Assembly (NCBI GenBank): GCA_963707905.1
Contig: CAVPSA010000055.1
Coordinates: forward strand, 1-64,000
Origin: DASXKD01 sp963707905
Lineage (GTDB): Bacteria; Actinomycetota; Actinomycetes; Streptosporangiales; Streptosporangiaceae
Length of the DNA stretch: 64,000 nt
Direction: 5' to 3'
The position numbers and the translations under genes are program-made. Below, one piece after another: positions 15,970 to 26,800 of this stretch (position 1 is its first letter; every line of letters starts with the position of its first letter). The notes under the pieces were generated by a model. The model searched no databases, was not told the DNA's origin, and saw only the letters and a list, made by a program, of their open reading frames with translations.

Positions 15970-17007
15970 TCACCGGAAGATCATGTGCGCGACGTCGAGC
16001 GGTTGCGCGAGTGCCCCATAGAACGACATCAGGTCCGCGACCCGCTGCAGGCTCGTCACCTTCAGCGCGGTGGGGTACTGGCCGACGGTGATCAGTGAGG
16101 CCGTCTCCCGGCTCATTCCCGCGTAGTGCGTGAACACGGCCTCCAGCGGCGCTGGCTGGACCGCATCGGCCTGGGCGCGGGTCATCACCGAACGGAAGGC
16201 CAGCAGGGCCGCCCGGTGGCTTTCGGCGAACGACTTCGCCGCGAAGTAGCCGTCAAGTGGCAGGTTGACGGTCTCGCCGCTGCAGGCGTCGAGGATGGTC
16301 CGCGCGCCGATCTCGCTCTCGGCCTGGAAGATCTCGGGCTCGGTGACCAGGATCGCGTCCACGCGATGGCTGTGGAGCGCGTTCACCAGCTCGTTCGCTG
16401 GCATGGGGGTCCACTTCACCAGGTTCGGCTGGACGCCGTCGTTGTCCAGTGCCGAGGAGGCGGCCACGGTCTCCAGGCTGTACGGCGGGCGCGAGCCGCC
16501 CACCTTGACCGGCATCACCTGCGGCGCTGCCGTGCCGATGGTCTTGTACTTCAGCTCCTGCGGGGTGGTGATCGGGGAATCCGGGTTGACCAGCACGTCC
16601 ATGATGTTGGGTGCCGCGTCATAGCCGTCGGCCAGCACGACCATCGGCGCGCTGGAGTCGTGTTTCTGCTCGTAGAAGAAGTCGGCGTAGTCGCCCGCGG
16701 CGACGTCCGCCTGGCCGCTGTGCAGCGCAGCCATCACGTCGCGCATCGTTTTGTACGAGCGGAGGTGAACGGTCAGGCCGTGCTGCCGGAAGAGCCCGTG
16801 CTGCCAGGCGACATAAAGCGGCGCGTCACCGACCCCGGGCACCGCCGCGACGGTGATCGAGGATCCAGCCGGGGCCGAACCGGAGGCCGGCGAACCGCCG
16901 GCTGAGCAGCCTGCGAGCAGCATGGCCGCGACCGCGCAGCCCGCGGCGATCCGCTTGCGACCGCCGCCCAGACGCTGGGCCGACCGGCCGATGGGCATCG
17001 CCTTCAT
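15970..17007 (-). CDS. NMT1/SsuA-like solute-binding lipoprotein (copy 1)
   Basis: 345 residues. The lipobox MLLAGC ends at Cys 34, so the mature protein is anchored outside the membrane. The fold matches nitrate/sulfonate/thiamine-precursor binding proteins: VGDAPLYVAWQHGLFRQHGL (about 58), VMAALHSGQADVAAGDYA, QELKYKTIGTAAPQ, and VDAILVTEPEIF (about 221). No permease or ATPase gene accompanies it; its divergent neighbour is a NIT-type sensor kinase, so a role as ligand receptor for that kinase is my inference. Copy 2 at 22553-23590 differs at four residues: K/N once and three positions near the C-terminus (PLDVA versus RLVVS). Confidence 0.88.
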   Translation of the reverse strand: MKAMPIGRSAQRLGGGRKRIAAGCAVAAMLLAGCSAGGSPASGSAPAGSSITVAAVPGVGDAPLYVAWQHGLFRQHGLTVHLRSYKTMRDVMAALHSGQADVAAGDYADFFYEQKHDSSAPMVVLADGYDAAPNIMDVLVNPDSPITTPQELKYKTIGTAAPQVMPVKVGGSRPPYSLETVAASSALDNDGVQPNLVKWTPMPANELVNALHSHRVDAILVTEPEIFQAESEIGARTILDACSGETVNLPLDGYFAAKSFAESHRAALLAFRSVMTRAQADAVQPAPLEAVFTHYAGMSRETASLITVGQYPTALKVTSLQRVADLMSFYGALAQPLDVAHMIFR

Positions 17008-17231
17008 AGCACTCCAGGCTCAAACGGGCAGATTCCCGCACTTCAGGACATCATGCTGGGCCAGAGCGTACTCTACAGAAGGTTAGACGGGTGAATCGTC
17101 GTTTAAGCAAGTTGGCCGCCCGTCATGCAGGGTTAATGGTTGCGGGACGGCGAGAGGCTGGCCGGCCGACTGCGGAATCCAACCGTGGTTGCTGAATCGC
17201 CGTCCGGAGAGGGGCGCGACAACATGCCGCT
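17008..17231. promoter_or_regulatory. divergent promoter region of lipoprotein and kinase, copy 1
   Basis: 224 bases between the start codons of two diverging genes. The sequence is repeated almost base for base at 23591-23815, the clearest difference being one extra A in the TTTAAGC stretch of copy 2. GGAGAGGGGCGCGACA lies just upstream of the kinase start. I do not see an unambiguous -35/-10 pair, so exact promoters are not marked. Confidence 0.45.
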
Positions 17232-19979
17232 TTGGCATCACGCGCAGGCCGTCAGGCTCGGGTCATTGGCCTGGTGAGCGGCGCAAGAGCAGGCAAGTCC
17301 CGGATCAGGGCAGGCCACGGACTACGGGTCCGTGGCAATGGCGTGCCCAATGGGCACACATCGGCGCCGGATGTGTCCGTGGCAGCCCCGGATGAGCATG
17401 AAGCAGCGCCCAACGGGCGCCCGGCAGCGCCGGCGGCCGGGCCCGGCACCGGCCCGCAGTCGGATGGCAGCCGCGCCGGCACCGCGCGGAGCGCTGCGGA
17501 TGGCGCCGGCGCGCCAGGGACCGGAGCGGGTGGCCCCGGTGGCCCGGGCAGCCCCGGTGTCCCTGGGAGCGGTCTGGGCGGCCCAGGCGGGCGGCGCGGC
17601 GGAGCGGGGCTCTCCAGCCTGAAGAACTGGCGGGTGCGTTCCCGGCTGCTGCTCCTTATCGCGATCCCCACGGTGACCGCCTTGGTGCTCGGCGGCCTCC
17701 GCATCGCCTCGGCGACGCAGAGCGCGCTGGCGTTCGAGCGGGCCGAGCAGCGGGCCGTTCTCGCCGCGGACGTCACCCAGCTGGTCCAGCGGCTCGAGAC
17801 CGAGCGGGACCAGACCGTTTACTTCATCGCGCTCGGCAGTAGCGGCCGGCCCGGCTATCTGGCCCCGCTTCCCGCCTCGAAACGAAGCGGCGCGATCCAG
17901 CAGTACCGGGTGATGCAGGCCTTCTACCGGCAGACCGATCAGGCGATCGCGCATTTCCATGCGCTGCTCGCTCAGTACCACAACGCCTACAGCTCAGCCG
18001 CCGAGCAGCGGGTCTCCTCCGCTGTCGCCGGGCTGGACGACCTGCGCTACCTGCGCTATGCCTCCACGCGGACCCAGCTGTACCCGCTGGTGGTGGTGCA
18101 CAAGTACGCGGACCTCATCAACAACCTGCTGGTGATCGACGACCAGACCGCCCAGGGAACCGGCGACCCCGTGCTTTCCCAGACCGTCGCCGTGCTTGGC
18201 CTGGCGTCCCGCATGAAGGAAGAGGCGTCGGAGCAGCGCGCCATCCTCGCGGCGGCCCTCCTCCAGGGAAACCTGACCCAGCTTGAGGTGTCCGCGCTGA
18301 ACACCGCCCAGGCCAACCAGGCGAGCGGCCTGCAGGCCTTCAACCTGTCCGCTACCGCGGCACAGCGCGAGCAATGGGACAACAACGTCTCCGGCTCTTT
18401 CGTCTACCTGGCCCCATCCCAGGAACAGCAGGCGGAGACGCTGCAGGCGACCAGTCATTCGCTGGGTGGCGATACGACCAACGCGGCCGGTTTCTACGAT
18501 GCCATGACCAGCGGCATCGGCCACATGGGCTCGGTGGAGCGGTCGCTGGCGGCGGACGTCATCGACCAGGCCAACTCGCTGCGCAGCTCGGCCGTGAGGA
18601 GCGCCATTCTCGTCGGGATCGCGGTCCTCCTCCTGTTCGGCCTCGCGCTGGCGCTCACCGTGATGGTCGTGCGGTCGATGGTGCGGCCGCTGCGGCGGTT
18701 GCGTGCGGGTGCGCTGGAGGTTGCCGGGATCCGGCTGCCGGAGACGGTCCGCCGGATGAGCGAAAGCGAGGGGGGCGCGGGCGCGCCGCTGAACGTGGCG
18801 CCGATCGAGGTGGATTCCACCGATGAGATCGGTGAGGTGGCGCGGGCGTTTGATCAGGTGCACCGGGAGGCGGTGCGGCTGGCGTCGAACGAGGCGGCGC
18901 TGCGCGGGAATGTGAACGCGATGTTTGTGAACCTGTCGCGGCGGTCGCAGTCGCTGGTGGAGCGGCAGATCCGGCTGATTGATGATCTGGAGCAGGGGGA
19001 GCAGGATTCCGAGCGTTTGGCGAACTTGTTCCAGATGGACCACCTGGCGACGCGGATGCGGCGCAATACCGAGAACTTGCTGGTGTTGGCGGGGCATGAG
19101 GTGTCGCGGCGGTGGACCCAGTCGGTGGGGCTGGTGGATGTGCTGCGGGCGGCGGTGAGTGAGATTGAGCAGTATGAGCGGGTGTCGCTGAACGTGCAGC
19201 CGGGGATTGCGGTGCGCGGGCAGGCGGTCAATGATGTGGTGCACCTGCTGGCGGAGCTGGTGGAGAATGCGACGTCGTTTTCGGCGGCGGAGACGCCGGT
19301 GGCGGTGTCGGGGCATTTGCTGAATAGTGGCGGGGTGCTGCTGGATATCACCGATCAGGGTGTGGGCATGGGCGCGGAGGAGATGGCTCATGCGAACTGG
19401 CGGCTGGATAATCCGCCGGTGGTGGATGTGGCGGTGTCGCGGCGGATGGGGTTGTTTGTGGTGGCGCGGCTGGCGGCGCGGCATGGTATCCGGGTGCGGT
19501 TGCGGCCGGCGTTGATGGGTGGGCTGACCGCGCTGGTCTGGCTGCCCGACGAGGCCATCGCCCACGAAACCGCAGGCTTCACCCCCGGATTCCGTAAGCT
19601 CGCCCCCTCTGCCCTCGATGATCCCGCGCTCGCCGGTCCCGGTCTCGGCGATCCCAGGCTTGATGATCCCGGGTCCGGCGGCCGCTTGGCGGGTGCCCGC
19701 GCACAGTCCGGTGATCCAGCGGCGGGGCCAGGACTCCCCGGTCGGCACGCCAGTGACCCGGCGTTCCCCGTTGAGCCACAGGCCGCCGGTGACCAAGGGC
19801 TGGCCGGTGACCAGGAGCTCGACCGGGTGACCAGGGAGCCGGCAGCGGCTGGGCAGGCGAACCGTCAGAGGCCATCCAGGCCGTGTCCGCGGCCCGGGTG
19901 CCCCGGTTCACCGACGGCATCCCTGGCAGCGCGCCGGCGGGCGCCGGTGCACCGGTCATGGGAGCCCCGGTCGGCGTGA
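17232..19979 (+). CDS. NIT-domain sensor histidine kinase (copy 1, tail out of frame)
   Basis: The N-terminus is disordered and rich in Gly, Pro and Ala (to about 130). A membrane helix (RSRLLLLIAIPTVTALVLGG) leads to an extracytoplasmic nitrate/nitrite-sensing-type helical domain (about 155-445), then a second helix (SAILVGIAVLLLFGLALAL), HAMP, the dimerisation stretch FQMDHLATRMRRN and an HATPase domain with ELVENATSFS and DQGVGMG. This is the CvnA type of conservon kinases, but cvnBCD are absent. Near 19830 a 10-bp deletion relative to copy 2 throws the last ~165 residues out of frame, so this protein ends with ~45 foreign residues. The kinase core is unaffected. The start is TTG 17232 or GTG 17274. 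Confidence 0.8.
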   Translation: MASRAGRQARVIGLVSGARAGKSRIRAGHGLRVRGNGVPNGHTSAPDVSVAAPDEHEAAPNGRPAAPAAGPGTGPQSDGSRAGTARSAADGAGAPGTGAGGPGGPGSPGVPGSGLGGPGGRRGGAGLSSLKNWRVRSRLLLLIAIPTVTALVLGGLRIASATQSALAFERAEQRAVLAADVTQLVQRLETERDQTVYFIALGSSGRPGYLAPLPASKRSGAIQQYRVMQAFYRQTDQAIAHFHALLAQYHNAYSSAAEQRVSSAVAGLDDLRYLRYASTRTQLYPLVVVHKYADLINNLLVIDDQTAQGTGDPVLSQTVAVLGLASRMKEEASEQRAILAAALLQGNLTQLEVSALNTAQANQASGLQAFNLSATAAQREQWDNNVSGSFVYLAPSQEQQAETLQATSHSLGGDTTNAAGFYDAMTSGIGHMGSVERSLAADVIDQANSLRSSAVRSAILVGIAVLLLFGLALALTVMVVRSMVRPLRRLRAGALEVAGIRLPETVRRMSESEGGAGAPLNVAPIEVDSTDEIGEVARAFDQVHREAVRLASNEAALRGNVNAMFVNLSRRSQSLVERQIRLIDDLEQGEQDSERLANLFQMDHLATRMRRNTENLLVLAGHEVSRRWTQSVGLVDVLRAAVSEIEQYERVSLNVQPGIAVRGQAVNDVVHLLAELVENATSFSAAETPVAVSGHLLNSGGVLLDITDQGVGMGAEEMAHANWRLDNPPVVDVAVSRRMGLFVVARLAARHGIRVRLRPALMGGLTALVWLPDEAIAHETAGFTPGFRKLAPSALDDPALAGPGLGDPRLDDPGSGGRLAGARAQSGDPAAGPGLPGRHASDPAFPVEPQAAGDQGLAGDQELDRVTREPAAAGQANRQRPSRPCPRPGCPGSPTASLAARRRAPVHRSWEPRSA

Positions 19980-20392
19980 TCGTGCCGCCCGCGGTGGCTC
20001 CGGCAGTGCAGAGCCGGCTGCCCATCTTCGAGTCCGTGGAGTCCGACTGGTTCCGGCGCAGCCGGCAGGGCGGTGATGCGCCGGACTCCGGCGTCCCCAC
20101 GGAAGCCTGGTCGTCACCGGCCGACGAGGGCTGGCACGCGGCTGAGGTGGCGCACGCGCCGGTGTCGGACGGCCTGACCGCGGCCGGGCTCCCGCAGCGG
20201 GTGCCGAAGGCGAACCTGGTGCCCGGCCGGGCCGGCCTGGCCGGTGCCGCGAGCCAGCCCGTGCCGTCCCGGTCCGCGGCCCAGACGCAGGCGCGCCTGG
20301 CCAGCTTCCAGCGGGCGGTGCGGGAGGCACGTGCCGCCGCCCAGGCCGAGGATGCGGAACAGGGCGAAGAAGACAGCGGCCAGGCGGACTAG
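19835..20392 (+). pseudogene. displaced C-terminal tail of kinase copy 1
   Basis: This frame restores the tail found in the intact second kinase: VSAARVPRFTDGIPG, SRLPIFESVESDWFRR, QRVPKANLVPG, and a C-terminal coiled coil-like TQARLASFQRAVREARAAAQ ending in acidic residues. The short motif LPIFESVESDWF and the LPQRVPKANLVPG motif are common near the C-termini of conservon-type kinases. It has no ribosome site of its own and is read only if the 10-bp deletion near 19830 is absent. Confidence 0.7.
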
Positions 20393-20433
20393 CCGGGGAT
20401 CTGGCCGTCGGGGCGCTGGCGGGAGCACGCAGA

Positions 20434-22421
20434 GGGCACGCGCAGCGCTCGTAGCCTCGGCACCGCTCCTGCTCGGCGTGGTGCTGGCGGCGCTCGTCTG
20501 TTATCCGTTCGCCGGTGGACGGCTGCTCTTGCTGGACTTCGTCTCCGGCCCGCACCAGCCACTGTTGCCGGCGGCGGCCTTTGGCTCGATGGTGGCCTGA
20601 CCGGGGGAGTGCCCGCTCGCGATCGGCTTCCACCTCCTCGATCGCCTGCTCGGGCAGGCAGGCTCGGTCGTCCCGGCCGTGGTCTTCTTCCCGCTTGCCA
20701 CGACCGGGGCGGCGCGCCTGGTGCGCACCTCGGTGCTCCCCGCGCGCCTCGGCGCCGGATTCTTCTACGCCGTCAACCCGTTCGTTTTCGACCGGCTCTA
20801 CGCAGGCCAGCTGGGACTTCTGCTCGGCTACGCTTTGCTGCCCTTCGCCGTGACCGCGTTCCTGGATGCTGCGCAAGAGCCGCACCGCGTCGGCCGCGCT
20901 GCCTGCTGGGCCGCGGCCACGGTGATGATGAGCGAGCACTTCGCGTGGATTCTGGTGCCGGTAGCGGCTGCGATCATCCTGACCCGGCCGCGCCGGTTGC
21001 TGGCCTCGCTGCGCCTCGGCGGAGCCGCGCTCGGGGCCGCGGCCATCAGCGCCTACCTGGTGGTGCCGCCATTGCTCGCGGGGGCTAGCCCGGCCGGCCC
21101 GCTTACCCAGCTCAATGCGTATCGCACCCGGGCTGACCCGCGACTCGGGCTGATGGTGAACGTCGCCGGGCTGTACGGCTTCTTTCGCCCGGGGCCGACC
21201 GAGCCGAAGGACCTCTTCTCCCGCTGGCCCGCCATACTCGCAGCCCTGGTGCTGATCGTCGCGGCCGGTTACGTCGCAGTGCTGCGCGACGCGGCCCGCA
21301 GGCGCGACGGCCTGGCCATCCTCGCCGCGGGGGTCGCCGGGTACTTCCTCGCCCTCGGCGACCAGGGCCCGACCGGCGGCCTCTTCAGGTTCGCCTACGA
21401 GCACATCCCCGGTTTCGTCATGATGCGCGAGCCGGACAAGTTCTCGGTCCTGGTCGCCCTCGCGTATGCCTGCGGATTCGGCTGGGGCATCGCATGGCTC
21501 ACCACCGGAAGCCGCCAGAAGGCTGCCCAGCTCGTAACGGCCGCGCTGGCGATTGCCTTGCCCCTCGCCTATACGCCGAACCTGCTCGGCGGCCTCGGTG
21601 GCCAGGTCAAGGCCAGCGTGGTCCCGTCCTCGTGGGCGTCGGCCTCGCGCCTTACCGGGGACGCCACGGTACTGTTCCTGCCCTGGCACGAGTACTTCCC
21701 GACGCCGTTTACCGGCCAGCGGACAATCGCCAACCCGGCGGCGTCTTACTTCGCAGGGACCGTCCTCGCTAGCCAGAATCCCGGTCCCGGCTACGCTTTC
21801 GCTGCCGAAGACCCCGAGCACGTCTTCCTCGACAACTTGCTCGGCCCGCCAGTGAACCTGCGACGGCTGCGTGCCGCACTCGCCGGCCTCGGCGTAAGGT
21901 TCGTCGCCCTGGCGAAGGTGTCCGATTGGCGGGACTTCGCCGGAATCGCAGCGGCTCCCGGGATCCGTCTGGAGTACTCGAGTCGCTCGCTGGACCTCTT
22001 CTCTGTCAGGCCGACCGCCACGGAGATACGCGACGCTCGCCGGGTGCGTTCCGTTGATCTCGTCGACTACCGGGTCCTTCCCGGCCGTCCGGGCGTTGTC
22101 GCCCTCCCAGTTCCCTACTCGCGAAGCTGGACACTCGACAGCCATCCGGCGATACGGCTCGCCGACGGGCAGGCGGGTATCGTCGCGCCCGCAGGAGGGG
22201 GTGTCGTTCATTACAACCCGTCCGGCGGCATCATCGCGAGCGAGATCGCGTCCCTCGCGGCGGCTCTTGCCCTCGCGGGCATCACATTCCTCGAGCGGAG
22301 AAAGCGGCTGCGTGGCAGGACTGGCCGGGTCCCCAGCGGCACGGTCGCCGCACGCCACGCTGGTGCCCTACCCCCCGAGAATCTGGGCCTTGTGGGCCGC
22401 GAACTCGGCCCCCGGCCATAG
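20434..22421 (+). pseudogene. GT-C-like membrane protein (copy 2, truncated and frameshifted)
   Basis: It matches 13853-15840 closely, but the duplication boundary removes the first ~16 residues and the native start. Near 20580 a base is missing (FGSMVA then TGA), and a base is gained about 30 bases later, so the frame returns at CPLAIGFHLLDRLLG. From 20679 the frame is open to the stop at 22419-22421 with the same C-terminus as copy 1. Initiation at GTG 20679 would lose the first three membrane segments. I regard it as non-functional, while copy 1 is intact. Confidence 0.8.
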
Positions 22422-22552
22422 CAGGGCGGGCCGGGGGGCGCGCGGCGGACCCCGCTCACCCCGGAGGGTCACTGGCTCTGGTCAGCCCCGGGCGCGGCGC
22501 GCCTGGGGGCTACCCGGGCCACGGGCTGCGTACCGTGCCGAAAAAGGCATGG

Positions 22553-23590
22553 TCACCGGAAGATCATGTGCGAGACGACGAGCCGTTGCGCGAGCGCCCC
22601 ATAGAACGACATCAGGTCCGCGACCCGCTGCAGGCTCGTCACCTTCAGCGCGGTGGGGTACTGGCCGACGGTGATCAGTGAGGCCGTCTCCCGGCTCATT
22701 CCCGCGTAGTGCGTGAACACGGCCTCCAGCGGCGCTGGCTGGACCGCATCGGCCTGGGCGCGGGTCATCACCGAACGGAAGGCCAGCAGGGCCGCCCGGT
22801 GGCTTTCGGCGAACGACTTCGCCGCGAAGTAGCCGTCAAGTGGCAGGTTGACGGTCTCGCCGCTGCAGGCGTCGAGGATGGTCCGCGCGCCGATCTCGCT
22901 CTCGGCCTGGAAGATCTCGGGCTCGGTGACCAGGATCGCGTCCACGCGATGGCTGTGGAGCGCGTTCACCAGCTCGTTCGCTGGCATGGGGGTCCACTTC
23001 ACCAGGTTCGGCTGGACGCCGTCGTTGTCCAGTGCCGAGGAGGCGGCCACGGTCTCCAGGCTGTACGGCGGGCGCGAGCCGCCCACGTTGACCGGCATCA
23101 CCTGCGGCGCTGCCGTGCCGATGGTCTTGTACTTCAGCTCCTGCGGGGTGGTGATCGGGGAATCCGGGTTGACCAGCACGTCCATGATGTTGGGTGCCGC
23201 GTCATAGCCGTCGGCCAGCACGACCATCGGCGCGCTGGAGTCGTGTTTCTGCTCGTAGAAGAAGTCGGCGTAGTCGCCCGCGGCGACGTCCGCCTGGCCG
23301 CTGTGCAGCGCAGCCATCACGTCGCGCATCGTCTTGTACGAGCGGAGGTGAACGGTCAGGCCGTGCTGCCGGAAGAGCCCGTGCTGCCAGGCGACATAAA
23401 GCGGCGCGTCACCGACCCCGGGCACCGCCGCGACGGTGATCGAGGATCCAGCCGGGGCCGAACCGGAGGCCGGCGAACCGCCGGCTGAGCAGCCTGCGAG
23501 CAGCATGGCCGCGACCGCGCAGCCCGCGGCGATCCGCTTGCGACCGCCGCCCAGACGCTGGGCCGACCGGCCGATGGGCATCGCCTTCAT
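22553..23590 (-). CDS. NMT1/SsuA-like solute-binding lipoprotein (copy 2)
   Basis: 345 residues and almost identical to the product of 15970-17007. It has the same lipobox (MLLAGC), ligand-domain motifs and start context. Differences are Asn for Lys in VMPVNVGG (about 170) and three changes close to the C-terminus (RLVVSHMIFR). The Lys-to-Asn change lies between the two lobes, where it could touch ligand selectivity; that is inference. It is again divergent from a NIT-type kinase and has no transporter genes of its own type nearby. The pot operon further right has its own, unrelated binding protein. Confidence 0.88.
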   Translation of the reverse strand: MKAMPIGRSAQRLGGGRKRIAAGCAVAAMLLAGCSAGGSPASGSAPAGSSITVAAVPGVGDAPLYVAWQHGLFRQHGLTVHLRSYKTMRDVMAALHSGQADVAAGDYADFFYEQKHDSSAPMVVLADGYDAAPNIMDVLVNPDSPITTPQELKYKTIGTAAPQVMPVNVGGSRPPYSLETVAASSALDNDGVQPNLVKWTPMPANELVNALHSHRVDAILVTEPEIFQAESEIGARTILDACSGETVNLPLDGYFAAKSFAESHRAALLAFRSVMTRAQADAVQPAPLEAVFTHYAGMSRETASLITVGQYPTALKVTSLQRVADLMSFYGALAQRLVVSHMIFR

Positions 23591-23815
23591 AGCACTCCAG
23601 GCTCAAACGGGCAGATTCCCGCACTTCAGGACATCATGCTGGGCCAGAGCGTACTCTACAGAAGGTTAGACGGGTGAATCGTCGTTTAAAGCAAGTTGGC
23701 CGCCCGTCATGCAGGGTTAATGGTTGCGGGACGGCGAGAGGCTGGCCGGCCGACTGCGGAATCCAACCGTGGTTGCTGAATCGCCGTCCGGAGAGGGGCG
23801 CGACAACATGCCGCT
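23591..23815. promoter_or_regulatory. divergent promoter region of lipoprotein and kinase, copy 2
   Basis: 225 bases, one longer than copy 1 because of an added A in the TTTAAAGC stretch. The purine-rich stretch GGAGAGGGGCGCGACA again precedes the kinase start. Near-identity with 17008-17231 suggests both pairs are expressed under the same control unless they respond to different ligands. Confidence 0.45.
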
Positions 23816-26800
23816 TTGGCATCACGCGCAGGCCGTCAGGCTCGGGTCATTGGCCTGGTGAGCGGCGCAAGAGCAGGCAAGTCCCGGATCAAGGCAGGCC
23901 ACGGGCTACGGGGCCGTGGCAATGGCGTGCCCAATGGGCCCGCACCGGCGCCGGATGTGTCCGTGGCAGCCCCGGATGAGCATGAAGCTGCGCCCAACGG
24001 GCGCCCGGCAGCGCCAGGCCCCGGGCCCGTCACCGGCCCGCAGTCCAATGGCAGTCACGCGGGCGCCGGACGGATCGGTGCGGACGGCGCCGGCGTCCCG
24101 GGGAGTGGCGCGGATGGCCCCGGTGTCCCGGCGGGTGGTCCGGGCAGCCCCGGTGTCCCGGGGAGCGGCCTGGGCGGCCCGGGCGGGCAGCGCGGCGGGG
24201 CGGGGCGCTCCAGCCTGAAGAACTGGCGGGTACGTTCCCGGCTGCTGCTCCTCATCGCCATTCCCACGGTGACCGCCCTGGTGCTCGGTGGTGTCCGCAT
24301 TGCCTCGGCGACGCAGAGCGCCCTGGCGTTCCAGCGGGCCGAGGAGCGGGCCGTGCTCGCCGCGGATGTCACCCAGCTGGTCCAGCGGCTCGAAACCGAG
24401 CGGGACCAGACCGTCTACTTCATCGCGCTCGGCAATAGCGGGCGGCCTGGCTATCTGGCCCCGCTGCCCGCCCCGAAACGAAGCGGCGCGATCCAGCAGT
24501 ACCGGGTGATCCAGGCCTTCTACCGGCAGACCGATCAGGCGATCGCGCATTTCCATGCGCTGCTCGCGCAGTACCACGACGCCTACAGTTCGGCCGCCGA
24601 GCAGCGGGTCTCCTCTGCTCTCGCGGGGCTGGGTCAGCTGCCATACCTGCGCTATGCCTCCACGCGGACCCAGCTCTTCCCGCTCGAAGTGGTGCACAAG
24701 TACGCGGACCTCATCGACAACCTGCTGGTGATCGACGACCAGACCGCGCAGGGAACCGGCGACCCGGTGCTTTCCCAGACCGTCGCGGTGCTGGACCAGG
24801 TGTCCCGCATGAAGGAAGAGGCGTCGGCGCAGCGCGCCATCCTCGCAGCGGCCCTCCTCCAGGGAAACCTGACCCAGCTTGAGGTGTCCGCGCTGAACAC
24901 CGCCCAGGCCAACCAGGCGAGCGGCCTGCAGGCCTTCAACCTGTCCGCTACCGCGGCACAGCGCGAGCAATGGGACAACACCGTTTCCGGATCGTTCGTC
25001 TACCTGGCCCCCTCGCAGGAACAGCAGGCGGAGGCGCTGCAGGCGACCACCAGATCGCTGAAGGGCGATTCGCTCACCGCAGCCGGTTTCTACGACGCCA
25101 TGACCAGCGGCATCGGCCAGATGGGCTCGGTGGAGCGGTCTCTGGCGATGGACGTCATCAACCAGGCCAACTCGCTGCGCAAGTCGGCCGTGACGAGCGC
25201 CATTCTCGTCGGGATCGCGGTCCTCCTGCTGTTCGGCCTCGCGCTGTTGTTCACCATGATGGTCGTCCGGTCGATGGTGCGGCCGCTGCGGCGGTTGCGT
25301 GCGGGTGCGCTGGAGGTTGCCGGGATCCGGCTGCCGGAGACGGTGCGGCGGATGAGTGAGGGTGAGGGTGGGGGGGCGCCGTTGGATGTGGCGCCGATTG
25401 AGGTGGATTCGACCGATGAGATCGGTGAGGTGGCGCGGGCGTTTGATCAGGTGCACCGGGAGGCGGTGCGGCTGGCGTCGAACGAGGCGGCGCTGCGCGG
25501 GAATGTGAACGCGATGTTTGTGAACTTGTCGCGGCGGTCGCAGTCGCTGGTGGAGCGGCAGATCCGGCTGATTGATGATCTGGAGCAGGGGGAGCAGGAC
25601 TCCGAGCGTTTGGCGAACTTGTTCCAGATGGATCATCTGGCGACGCGGATGCGGCGTAATAGTGAGAACTTGCTGGTTTTGGCGGGGCATGAGGTGTCGC
25701 GGCGGTGGACCCAGTCGGTGGGGCTGGTGGATGTGCTGCGGGCGGCGGTGAGTGAGATTGAGCAGTATGAGCGGGTGTCGCTGAACGTGCAGCCGGGGAT
25801 CGCGGTGCGCGGGCAGGCGGTCAATGATGTGGTGCACCTGCTGGCGGAGCTGGTGGAGAATGCGACGTCGTTTTCGGCGGCGGAGACGCCGGTGGCGGTG
25901 TCGGGGCATTTGCTGAATAGTGGCGGGGTGCTGCTGGATATCACGGATCAGGGTGTGGGCATGGGCGCGGAGGAGATGGCTCATGCGAACTGGCGGCTGG
26001 ATAATCCGCCGGTGGTGGATGTGGCGGTGTCGCGGCGGATGGGGTTGTTTGTGGTGGCGCGGCTGGCGGCGCGGCATGGTATCCGGGTGCGGTTGCGGCC
26101 GGCGTCGATGGGTGGGCTGACCGCGCTGGTCTGGCTGCCCGACGAGGCCATCGCCCACGAATCCGCAGGCTTCACCGCCGGATTCCGCAAGCTCGACCCC
26201 TCTGCCCTCGATGATCCCGCGCTCGCCGGTCCCAGCCTCGGCGATGCCGGCCTTGCTGATCCCGGGTCCGGCGGCCGCTGGGCGGGCGCCCGCGCACAGT
26301 CCGGTGATCCAGCGGCGGGGCCAGCACTCCCCGGCCGGCACGCCAGCGCCCCGGCGTTCGCCGGTGAGCCGCAGGCCGCCGTTGACCAAGGGCTCGCCAG
26401 TGACCAGCAGCTCGCCGACCAGGTGGTCGCCGACCAGGGGGCTGGCGGCGGCTGGGCAGGCGAACCGTCAGCGGCCGTCCAGGCCGTGTCCGCGGCCCGG
26501 GTGCCCCGGTTCACCGACGGCATCCCCGGCAGCGCACCGGCGGGTGCCGGTGCACCGGTCATGGCGGCCCCGGTCGGCGTGATCGTGCCGCCTGCGGTGG
26601 CTCCGGCAGCGCAGAGCCGGCTGCCCATCTTCGAGTCCGTGGAGTCCGACTGGTTCCGGCGCAGCCGGCAAGGCGGCGACGCGCCGGACTCCGGCGTCCC
26701 CACGGAAGCCTGGTCGTCACCGGCCGACGAGGGCTGGCACGCGGCTGAGGTGGCGCACGCGCCGGTGTCGGACGGCCTGACCGCGTCCGGGCTCCCGCAG

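Larger units (their letters stand above)
13853..20397. repeat. tandem duplication, unit 1
   Basis: Starting at GGGCACGCGCAGCG (13853) the sequence is repeated from 20434 at an offset of 6581 bases. The match ends just after the kinase stop codon (GACTAGCCGG). It covers a GT-C-like gene, a solute-binding lipoprotein gene and a NIT-type kinase gene. The first ~16 codons of the GT-C-like gene are outside the repeat, so only this copy has the proper start. A 10-bp deletion near 19830 breaks the kinase tail here. Confidence 0.9.

Noticed and set aside
19956..22358. 800-codon minus-strand open frame
   Set aside because: It is antisense to the GT-C-like copy 2 and to the kinase tail; a matching shadow exists opposite copy 1. 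Sequence is Arg/Glu/Gly-rich without any family motif.
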